Shown in pieces: positions 21,801 to 23,353 of a DNA stretch of 23,353 bases (the first letter of the stretch is position 1; the number at the start of each line of letters is the position of its first letter). The translations under genes were made by a program, and so were the position numbers. Where the stretch lies: the NCBI GenBank assembly GCA_019649035.1, contig BMAT01003899.1, positions 62,399 to 85,751 on the forward strand, given 5' to 3'. Under the pieces are notes generated by a model, which saw nothing but the letters and a program-made list of their open reading frames with translations, ran no database searches and was not told the origin of the DNA. The DNA is from Elysia marginata. Its lineage: Eukaryota; Mollusca; Gastropoda; Plakobranchidae.

Positions 21801-23269
21801 AAAGGCATTTGAAATATTTTAAGCTAAAAGTTAGGGCGCACATGAAATCACCAAATTTTCGCCAGTATTAAAATACAGCATGGATTTTACACGCATAGAA
21901 AGTTACCTGGAATCTGCATTTCGTCATTGTTTTTTTCTTTAACCCACAAGTTCAGTTCAATCTTTTTTAGCTCTTTTGCTCTCAGGAATGTGCTGGGGAA
22001 ATACAATTATCTGCATTTAATGTCATTAAAACAATGAAAGATACAGGAGCTTTCAAACCTTCATATTGATTTTAAGCAAGATCACAGCTTATTGGGTTTT
22101 GATTAAAAAGGTTGGCAGGTTAAAGTTTCAAATAAATTAAAACATGTTCAAATGAAGTTTCCTTTGAATTAAAGCCCTAACTGCTATTATGGTCTGAAGC
22201 TTTAAGTCTTAAATCTTTCAATAAATATAGGTCTACCGTTAAGCAATAATAACCAATAACTTGTCTTATGTCCAGGGTATATGGGTGGGGAGTCAGACGT
22301 TCTTATTCTTTAAATGAGAAAAGATAATTTAAATGTCTATTTTTTCCTCTTTTTCTCTATATATTAAATCATCAAAAGTTTCAATATCTTTCCAAAACAT
22401 TCATAATTTCATAATAAGTTTTTCATGATAAGTTTTTTTTAAAGTTTGGAACCTAAGAATAATCATATCTTGTTGAAAACAGCAGCATTTTTAAAGTGAA
22501 AATTTGTGACATTTAACTTATTCTCCCTGGACACAAGACATTTGGTGGTTTTTTTTTGGAAACATAAAGAGGTCCACAAATGTATTTACAATAAAAATTT
22601 TTTTTTGTTTGTTTTTATGTAAGTTGCTGAAGTCTCTTAAAAGCAGCTAATTTTGCTCCATTGAATGCATAAAAATAATACGCTGGAGAAACCTGGTGAC
22701 ATACACAGCAGAGGTAACTTCCTCTTTTCTGAGATCTAGTTTATCAAAAGCGTCAGGTATTACGGATTGTTGGAGTGTGCTTTCAACATAATCAGATATG
22801 TCTGTATCTCTCAGCTCCAGAAACGGAGTTCTCTTAACTTTGTAATTTCCAGCATTTTCAGGCGTCAAATCTGGGGAAGAAAAACATTTTTCTAGGCTTT
22901 AAAGTGGGACATTCAATTACAAAGGGATAAAAGGTAAATGAATGTTATTCAATTCACCTTATTTAAACAATGAAAAACATAATTTTTTTATAAGAGAAAT
23001 CTAAGAATCTTCACCATGTAAATTTTGCTAGCAACAATAAAGATGCAATGCAGTATTGATAATAAAAATAAATAAAAATAAAAGCACATCTTAATAGAAT
23101 TACTAGAATGTTTGGGGCTCAAATGAACAACAGAGGATTTATTACTGACCAGACTGATTCATCTTGATGAAGAATGAAGGCTGGTCTTTCTCCTCAGCTA
23201 AATTATCAGAACTTCCCAACTTTTCTACACAATCAACAGCATTGTCGGGACCAACAAAGCATTTAAAGG
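801..23269 (-). CDS. SHOC1: SHOC1-like meiotic crossover protein (ZIP2/MZIP2 family), 19 exons, 5' partial
   Basis: SHOC1 is an XPF-like, non-catalytic ZMM protein that pairs with SPO16, binds branched recombination intermediates on meiotic chromosomes and promotes crossovers. Nineteen exons on the minus strand join through AG/GT junctions with matching phases into 1,610 codons plus stop. Counting residues from the first whole codon: 1-283 N-terminal region; about 284-522 helicase-like region; about 523-675 XPF-type nuclease fold; 674-735 HhH module; 735-1610 low-complexity tail rich in Ser, Asn, His and Gln. XPF-family nucleases carry ERKxxxD in the strand after GDY; here the matching stretch reads CAMLLSLVE, so the active site is absent. 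That argues for SHOC1 over ERCC4, MUS81, EME1 or FANCM. The N-terminus and promoter lie beyond the window. The exon chain is seen in the sequence, the family call is from motif recognition, and the meiotic role is inferred from the family. Confidence 0.85.
888..1538 (-). other. intron of the SHOC1-like gene
   Basis: A 651-bp AT-rich intron between the last two exons. I see no repeat, RNA or coding signal in it. Confidence 0.6.
1539..1732 (-). CDS. SHOC1: SHOC1-like penultimate exon
   Basis: This 194-nt exon lies between acceptor AAATTTACCTCACAG and donor GTAAGT. Its GT completes Gly with the last G of the giant exon. It encodes [20 protein letters not shown] and later [20 protein letters not shown], ending AFRRTA on a whole codon. 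The proline- and tyrosine-rich block is unlike the Ser/Asn-rich tail before it and may be a short conserved docking segment; that is an inference. Confidence 0.82.
1989..4374 (-). CDS. SHOC1: SHOC1-like giant exon (disordered tail)
   Basis: This single 2,386-nt exon supplies 795 codons, about half the protein seen here. It lies between acceptor CTGCTTTGTTTCAG and donor GTAAGT. Its first residues, [12 protein letters not shown], complete the last helix of the HhH module. The remainder has little hydrophobic packing and is rich in Ser, Asn, His, Gln and charged residues, so it is probably disordered. Two SUMO-acceptor-type motifs occur: IKQE followed by acidic LTDEE (bases 3151-3162), and IKHEKEN (2659-2670). 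The open frame runs past both splice sites, but splice signals and phases set the ends. Confidence 0.88.
4580..4741. mobile_element. 162-bp pogo/Tigger-type MITE
   Basis: The element starts CAGTGGATTCC and ends GGATTTCACTG, so its ends are inverted copies beginning CAGTG. It is flanked by TA on both sides (4578-4579 and 4742-4743), the target duplication of Tc1/mariner/pogo elements. The inverted ends extend through a TAAAGTCAACACC-like block. Related blocks (CTTAAAGTCAGCAC, TTAAAGTCAACCC, CTTAACGTCGACAC) recur inside and may be transposase-binding subterminal sites. No coding sequence is present, so it is non-autonomous. Confidence 0.75.
4742..5604 (-). other. intron sequence beyond the MITE
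   Basis: Mostly AT-rich with nothing recognised, except a short island of higher GC at about 5379-5480. That island contains a 10-bp palindrome CCCATATGGG and starts with an ACCCTTCACTCC motif. It may be an old repeat; the family is not recognised. Confidence 0.35.
5605..5707 (-). CDS. SHOC1: SHOC1-like exon (second half of HhH)
   Basis: This 103-nt exon follows acceptor TTTTGATATAAG and ends at CTGAAG before donor GTTGGT. It encodes [20 protein letters not shown], then [14 protein letters not shown]. Together with the microexon it gives the two hairpins of an ERCC4-type HhH: hairpin 1 around LPCLNPF, hairpin 2 around the L-S/V-E-E-M...V-PDLP turn. SHOC1 and XPF use this module for DNA binding and for pairing with the partner (SPO16, ERCC1). 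Confidence 0.86.
6275..6480 (+). repeat. purine-rich tract with GATA microsatellite
   Basis: The plus strand is strongly purine-biased here, with GAGA, GGAA and AAAG runs and an imperfect GATA repeat at 6340-6383. It lies in the 2.2-kb intron between the microexon and the second HhH exon. It is a simple-sequence region with no sign of coding. Confidence 0.65.
7313..7355 (-). ncRNA. hammerhead-ribozyme-like motif of the Penelope-like element
   Basis: Read on the minus strand, the 43 bases fold in hammerhead order. Stem I is UGCC (7355-7352) with GGCA (7316-7313). Next comes a core box UUGAAAA in the CUGAUGA position, with 4 of 7 matching. Stem II is GUC/GAC with loop GUCCUAAU. Core GAAA is at 7330-7327. 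Stem III is ACAG/CUGU, then C at the cleavage position 17 (7317). Stem III is a perfect palindrome ACAGATCTGT (7318-7327), with only two bases to form a loop, typical of hammerheads that work as dimers. Divergence of the first core box makes activity doubtful. Confidence 0.7.
7313..7670 (-). mobile_element. Penelope-like element, 3' end fragment (fossil)
   Basis: A 112-codon open frame on the minus strand (7335-7670) reads [20 protein letters not shown], then a Trp-Lys-Ile segment, then [14 protein letters not shown] and later [10 protein letters not shown]. The pattern A-L-S-x-x-I-W-x-L-K, followed by W-x-I, C-x-L-C-x-x-E-K-x-x-I and N-K-R-x-E-L, is the conserved end of Penelope-like proteins, at and after the GIY-YIG endonuclease. 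A hammerhead-like fold lies at its downstream end, as known for this family. The reverse transcriptase is not present, so this is a short 5'-truncated relic within a host intron. Confidence 0.8.
7926..7969 (-). CDS. SHOC1: SHOC1-like 44-nt microexon (first half of HhH)
   Basis: This short exon lies between acceptor TTGCATATCTCAG and donor GTAAAA. It encodes [14 protein letters not shown] plus two bases. The LxTLPxLNPF core is the first hairpin of the XPF-type helix-hairpin-helix (compare LLKMPGVNAK in ERCC4). The last two bases AG join T of the next exon as Ser. Without this exon, the neighbours on each side would not join in frame and the HhH would lose its first hairpin. Confidence 0.83.
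7970..9456 (-). other. intron of the SHOC1-like gene
   Basis: A 1,487-bp AT-rich intron. It has an 87-codon plus-strand frame at 9022-9285 with no recognisable motif. I see no repeat or RNA gene. Confidence 0.5.
9457..9579 (-). CDS. SHOC1: SHOC1-like exon (last strand and helix of XPF-like fold)
   Basis: This 123-nt exon lies between acceptor CTTAATACAG and donor GTAAAT. Its 41 whole codons begin [20 protein letters not shown] and end [11 protein letters not shown]. The [12 protein letters not shown] segment matches the strand-helix turn of ERCC4 (ILWCPSPHATAELF) by pattern. It is in phase 0 on both sides and leads to the HhH module. Confidence 0.87.
10044..10816. mobile_element. 773-bp pogo/Tigger-type MITE, copy 1
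   Basis: The left end reads CAGTCGGACCCGCGAAA and the right end is its inverted form, ending GCGGGTCCGACTG. TA flanks both sides (10042-10043 and 10817-10818). The inverted repeat continues imperfectly through several AATCGGGAAA blocks. The interior holds a CT-rich microsatellite region and unrecognised sequence but no transposase. A second copy of the left end is at 23296. It is non-autonomous, and its length suggests acquired internal DNA or heavy decay. Confidence 0.82.
10530..10690 (+). repeat. CT microsatellite inside the MITE
   Basis: Pyrimidine-rich stretch with pure CT runs at about 10560-10576 and 10667-10689, a nine-base C run near 10552, and CCTT/CTTC interruptions. It makes a spurious 100-codon frame. 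Confidence 0.85.
10897..10920. repeat. AT microsatellite
   Basis: An (AT)n run of about 10 units beginning ATCTATAT and ending ATACAT. Simple repeat in an intron. Confidence 0.8.
10990..11310 (+). repeat. unrecognised dispersed repeat, copy A
   Basis: This intronic stretch resembles two others on the same strand (22262-22610 and 18795-18985). Shared landmarks in order are: GTCCA-GG-ATGGGT, CTCTTTNTCTCTATAT, TTAAATCAnCAAAAGTTT, CATCTTTCCA, AATATCTTGTT, GAAAACTGCGACA and CNAGACAT. It has no coding content, no clear ends and no RNA promoter that I can see. Age must be considerable, as the copies differ at many positions. Confidence 0.5.
11430..11529 (-). CDS. SHOC1: SHOC1-like exon (nuclease-fold helix)
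   Basis: This 100-nt exon lies between acceptor TTTTTTTCAG and donor GTACAT. It encodes [20 protein letters not shown], then [13 protein letters not shown]. It corresponds to the helix between the buried IEFD-like strand and the last strand of the XPF nuclease fold. The leading G completes a Gly codon with GG of the previous exon. Confidence 0.85.
11530..11994 (-). other. intron of the SHOC1-like gene
   Basis: A 465-bp A-rich intron inside the XPF-like fold. Nothing recognised. Confidence 0.6.
11995..12222 (-). CDS. SHOC1: SHOC1-like exon (XPF-type nuclease fold without catalytic motif)
   Basis: This 228-nt exon lies between acceptor TTCTTAATCCAG and donor GTAAGT. It opens with strand [17 protein letters not shown], which aligns with the first strand of the ERCC4 nuclease (VDMREF...LP..L...G). 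It continues [20 protein letters not shown], which falls where active enzymes have GDY...ERKxxxDL. It then has helix [16 protein letters not shown] and the buried strand [11 protein letters not shown]. The catalytic ERK triad is replaced by CAM, so I expect a binding fold and not a nuclease. The alignment was made by eye from the family pattern. Confidence 0.87.
12351..12377 (+). repeat. TTTC microsatellite
   Basis: About five TTTC units followed by a run of T. Simple repeat lying immediately before the hAT-like fragment. Confidence 0.8.
12381..12748. mobile_element. possible hAT-like MITE fragment
   Basis: The right end is CAGCATCCCTG, which read on the minus strand is CAGGGATGCTG, a start typical of hAT elements. 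Inside are repeated TTACGGA and CGGAAAT blocks (AATTACGGAATTG, AATTACGGACTTG, AATACGGATTTAC, TTTTTACGGAG), which stand out from the surrounding DNA. I see no matching left terminus or 8-bp duplication, so this is a one-ended fragment at best and the left limit is approximate. Confidence 0.42.
12825..12921 (-). CDS. SHOC1: SHOC1-like exon (links helicase-like and nuclease-like folds)
   Basis: This 97-nt exon lies between acceptor TTTTGTTTCAG and donor GTCAGG. It encodes [20 protein letters not shown], then [11 protein letters not shown]. The TFTLICSSK-like strand plus helix looks like the end of the helicase-like lobe. The frame remains open about 28 codons beyond the donor, but only the GTCAGG donor gives AG joined to G (Arg), which leads straight into the [10 protein letters not shown] strand of the next exon. 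Confidence 0.82.
12922..13767 (-). other. intron of the SHOC1-like gene
   Basis: An 846-bp intron. Slightly less AT-rich between 13230 and 13460, where the minus strand has GAGTTCTTGTCCAAGGACG. That word resembles a short sequence common in invertebrate repeats, but it is too little to classify. Confidence 0.4.
13768..13958 (-). CDS. SHOC1: SHOC1-like exon (helicase-like region)
   Basis: This 191-nt exon follows acceptor GAATATCTTTCTAG and ends G before donor GTAAGA. It encodes [14 protein letters not shown], then a strand FSKVIQYDD with [12 protein letters not shown], and ends [15 protein letters not shown]. The FSKVIQYDD strand sits where XPF-family helicase-like lobes carry a hydrophobic strand ending in acidic residues. 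The terminal G and GT of the next exon make Gly. Confidence 0.85.
14235..14700 (+). repeat. TTAA-CCCC-led repeat with a palindrome
   Basis: The block starts TTAACCCCTTCACTGC, which matches the TTAA target plus CCC-start of piggyBac-type ends. It is followed at 14258-14277 by an inverted repeat, ATTGCACAC, CT, GTGTGCAAT. The GC content is higher than the surrounding intron until about 14700. A similar start is at 18492. No right end is visible, so the limit is approximate and the family uncertain. Confidence 0.4.
14701..15332 (-). other. intron sequence
   Basis: AT-rich with poly(A) runs near 14710 and 14760. Nothing recognised. Confidence 0.5.
15333..15454 (-). CDS. SHOC1: SHOC1-like exon (helicase-like beta strand LVVVPRN)
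   Basis: This 122-nt exon lies between acceptor ATTGTTCTTCCAG and donor GTAAGA. In the phase set by its neighbours it reads [20 protein letters not shown], then [20 protein letters not shown], with the last two bases AT joining C of the next exon as Ile. The LVVVP strand followed by a helix resembles the start of a degenerate second helicase lobe, as in XPF-family proteins. A different frame here is also open for 84 codons, but it does not join either neighbour. Confidence 0.85.
15455..16715 (-). other. intron sequence
   Basis: AT-rich. An imperfect inverted pair GTCCCC/GGGGAC lies near 15636-15665. I see no gene or transposon signal. Confidence 0.5.
16716..16843. mobile_element. piggyBac-like MITE end with twin GGCCGAT hairpins
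   Basis: On the minus strand the block starts at TTAA (16840-16843), followed by CCCAATGAGTGTCAGC, a piggyBac-type TTAA/CCC end. It contains two near-identical imperfect palindromes, CGGCCGATATAATCGGCCG (16766-16784) and CGGCCGATTTAATTGGCC (16805-16822). The GC content contrasts sharply with the flanking DNA. I could not find the other terminus, so the left limit is approximate. Confidence 0.5.
16893..17026 (-). CDS. SHOC1: SHOC1-like exon (helicase-like region)
   Basis: This 134-nt exon lies between acceptor TTGTATGACAG and donor GTTTGA, preceded by AAG. It encodes [20 protein letters not shown], then [20 protein letters not shown] and SK. It ends on a whole codon. A GTAAGG three bases inside the exon is a stronger-looking donor by sequence, but it would break phase with the next exon, so I rejected it. 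Confidence 0.82.
17141..17185 (+). repeat. TAA/ATA microsatellite-like tract
   Basis: Imperfect TAA repeats followed by a GTTTAGAGTGCCTAAAA-like segment. The pairing of a TAA repeat with such a segment is reminiscent of common invertebrate interspersed repeats, but no family is assigned. Confidence 0.55.
17186..18148 (-). other. intron sequence
   Basis: AT-rich intron sequence. A 65-codon plus-strand frame (17456-17653) has no recognisable content. Confidence 0.5.
18149..18322 (-). CDS. SHOC1: SHOC1-like exon (start of helicase-like region)
   Basis: This 174-nt exon lies between acceptor TTTCCCTTACAG and donor GTTACT. It encodes 57 codons that look like packed helices: [20 protein letters not shown], then [20 protein letters not shown]. 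The last base G joins AC of the next exon as Asp (QEDI-D-KLED). The plus-strand open frame over the same bases is only the antisense shadow. Confidence 0.85.
18492..18540 (+). repeat. TTAA-CCCC-led repeat end, second example
   Basis: The sequence TTAACCCCCTCACTGCTCC matches the start at 14235 in 14 of the first 16 or so positions. A weaker TTAACCCTTTTACTAACC lies about 25 bases before it. It may be the terminus of a piggyBac-type MITE whose interior is not recognisable. Confidence 0.38.
18795..18985 (+). repeat. unrecognised dispersed repeat, copy C (partial)
   Basis: It shares TATATTTTAAATCA-AAAG, ACTTTGCACAAAAT, AATATGAAAACTGC-ACAC and a TNCGACAT end with copy A at 10990-11310. The match is patchy, so homology is likely but not certain. 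Confidence 0.38.
19002..19124 (-). CDS. SHOC1: SHOC1-like exon (entry to core)
   Basis: This 123-nt exon lies between acceptor AAATTTTCACAG and donor GTACCT. It encodes [20 protein letters not shown], then a Gln-rich bend and [10 protein letters not shown]. It joins in frame to the next exon so that [10 protein letters not shown] reads through. The last third looks like a beta strand leading into the core domain. Confidence 0.82.
19125..20106 (-). other. intron with a repeat-like core
   Basis: A 982-bp intron. Most is AT-rich and featureless; the exception is the direct-repeat and palindrome block at 19621-19700. Confidence 0.5.
19621..19700 (+). repeat. direct repeat plus 16-bp perfect palindrome
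   Basis: Two copies of a unit of about 27 bases, GATACTGTGCTTAGTGATAT...GCCAT and GTTACAGTGCTCAGTAATAT...GCCAT, sit about 35 bases apart (19622-19648 and 19657-19683). They are followed at once by the perfect palindrome CACCGCTTAAGCGGTG (19685-19700). This looks like the end of an old element, but no family is recognised. Confidence 0.6.
20107..20214 (-). CDS. SHOC1: SHOC1-like exon (acidic, [10 protein letters not shown] motif)
   Basis: This 108-nt exon follows acceptor CATTGACCAG. It encodes [20 protein letters not shown] followed by [15 protein letters not shown]. The [10 protein letters not shown] run, flanked by acidic then basic residues, looks like a short docking motif or the entry to the folded core. 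I chose donor GTAATA. An alternative donor 6 bases earlier (GTTCTG) keeps the frame and would drop Gly-Ser. The last G joins AG of the next exon as Glu. Confidence 0.8.
20215..21446 (-). other. intron with candidate cassette exon
   Basis: A 1,232-bp intron that holds the candidate cassette exon at 20725-20796. It also has two long minus-strand frames (20404-20622 and 20981-21301) without splice sites that would fit the gene. Nothing else recognised. Confidence 0.45.
20725..20796 (-). CDS. SHOC1: candidate cassette exon of the SHOC1-like gene (GC donor)
   Basis: This 72-nt stretch could be an in-frame cassette. It takes two bases from a split codon after AATGCAGAG, reads [18 protein letters not shown] with no stop, and ends one base before GCAGGT, which matches a minor-class GC-AG donor (CAG before it) well. 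Start and end phases are equal, so inclusion adds 24 residues and skipping leaves the frame intact. Against it: the acceptor has a weak pyrimidine tract, and the flanking exons already join without it. This is an inference. Confidence 0.38.
21447..21683 (-). CDS. SHOC1: SHOC1-like exon (N-terminal linker)
   Basis: This 237-nt exon lies between acceptor TTTGTTTTACAG and donor GTAGGT, with C as the last exon base. It encodes 78 codons, including [37 protein letters not shown] and [13 protein letters not shown]. It is proline- and acid-rich, probably a flexible linker. A second GT (in GTGCCC) lies 4 bases downstream, but it is a poor donor and its phase does not suit the next exons. The terminal C makes Gln with AA of the next exon, or His if the candidate cassette at 20725-20796 is included. 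Confidence 0.8.
21907..21992 (-). CDS. SHOC1: SHOC1-like exon (N-terminal region, basic helix)
   Basis: This 86-nt exon lies between acceptor GTATTTCCCCAG and donor GTAACT. It encodes [20 protein letters not shown] and then an acidic NNDEMQIP. The first part looks like an amphipathic basic helix. The exon begins with one base and ends with one base of split codons, matching both neighbours (Ser at the start, Glu at the end). Confidence 0.85.
22262..22610 (+). repeat. unrecognised dispersed repeat, copy B
   Basis: It matches copy A (10990-11310) in order and strand: GTCCAGGGTATATGGGTGG, CCTCTTTTTCTCTATAT, TTAAATCATCAAAAGTTT, TATCTTTCCAAAACATTC, CATATCTTGTTGAAAA and CACAAGACAT. It ends in T-rich sequence. 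Nothing in it looks coding. Confidence 0.5.
22693..22870 (-). CDS. SHOC1: SHOC1-like exon (N-terminal region)
   Basis: This 178-nt exon follows acceptor CTTCCCCAG and ends AG before donor GTTTCT. It encodes 58 full codons, including [10 protein letters not shown] and [20 protein letters not shown], and ends EVTSAVYVT. The alternation of hydrophobic and charged residues suggests a folded N-terminal segment. The terminal AG joins C of the next exon as Ser. The frame stays open a little past the donor into the intron, but the donor plus phase match to both neighbours fixes the end. Confidence 0.85.
23059..23083 (+). repeat. AAATAAA simple repeat
   Basis: Three tandem units of ATAAAAATA type in a short intron. 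Simple repeat. Confidence 0.6.
23150..23269 (-). CDS. SHOC1: SHOC1-like exon (first in window, N-terminal region)
   Basis: This 120-nt exon starts with two bases of a split codon after a pyrimidine-rich tract ending TCTCTGCAG and ends with one base (G) before donor GTCAGT. It encodes [16 protein letters not shown] and then an acidic, Ser-rich stretch ending FFIKMNQS. The final G joins AT of the next exon to make Asp. No domain is recognised. At least one upstream exon must exist beyond the window, because the exon opens inside a codon. A pogo-type MITE starts 26 bases beyond the acceptor side. Confidence 0.8.
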
Positions 23270-23295
23270 CTGCAGAGAAAAAAGTAGAGAAAGTA

Positions 23296-23353
23296 CAATC
23301 GGACCCGCGAAATCTGGAAAAATCCCAGGGAACGGAATTTTTTCTATCTAAAG
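23296..23353. mobile_element. pogo/Tigger-type MITE, copy 2 (cut by window edge)
   Basis: After TA (23294-23295) the sequence reads CAATCGGACCCGCGAAATC and continues with the same bases as copy 1 (GAACGGAATTTTTTCTATC) to the window edge. Relative to copy 1 it lacks 14 bases between two GCGAAA words. It lies in the intron just upstream of the first exon seen here. Confidence 0.8.

Noticed and set aside
1-23353. CRISPR array, tRNA, rRNA or tRNA-derived SINE
   Set aside because: No regularly spaced repeats, no cloverleaf, and no A-box/B-box pair found on either strand.

Overview
The window is a piece of an AT-rich, intron-dense animal genome. It carries no bacterial-style operon, no rRNA or tRNA, and essentially one gene. 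That gene lies on the minus strand and fills the window. I read 19 coding exons, from an incomplete first exon at 23269 (the 5' end lies beyond the window) to a stop codon at 801. Every junction I use has an AG acceptor and a GT donor, and all 18 introns are in compatible phase, so the exons join into one frame of 1,610 residues. The order of parts is: an N-terminal region, a degenerate helicase-like region, an XPF/ERCC4-type nuclease fold that lacks the catalytic ERK motif, a helix-hairpin-helix (HhH) module, and a very long Ser/Asn/His-rich tail. This is the layout of SHOC1 (ZIP2/MZIP2 family), the meiotic crossover factor that works with SPO16. The family call rests on domain order and motif reading, not on a database search. 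|| Layout along the plus strand: 1-800 holds the 3' UTR with a candidate poly(A) signal and flanking DNA. 801-4374 holds the last three exons, including one giant 2,386-nt exon. 5605-9579 holds the HhH exons (one is a 44-nt microexon) and the last nuclease-fold exon. 11430-17026 holds the nuclease-like and helicase-like exons. 18149-23269 holds the N-terminal exons, with one possible extra in-frame cassette exon at 20725-20796 that would use a GC donor. || The introns carry several mobile-element fossils. The most notable is the 3' end of a Penelope-like element on the minus strand (7313-7670). It keeps the Cys-Leu-Cys...Glu-Lys signature of the end of the Penelope protein, followed by a hammerhead-ribozyme-like fold with a palindromic stem III. 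There are two copies of one pogo/Tigger-type MITE (10044-10816, and 23296 to the window edge), a second, unrelated 162-bp pogo-type MITE (4580-4741), piggyBac-like TTAA/CCC ends, a hAT-like terminus, and an unrecognised dispersed repeat seen three times. || The host is most likely an invertebrate, perhaps a mollusc or another lophotrochozoan. That is an inference from the element mix, AT content and intron structure; the sequence does not prove it.
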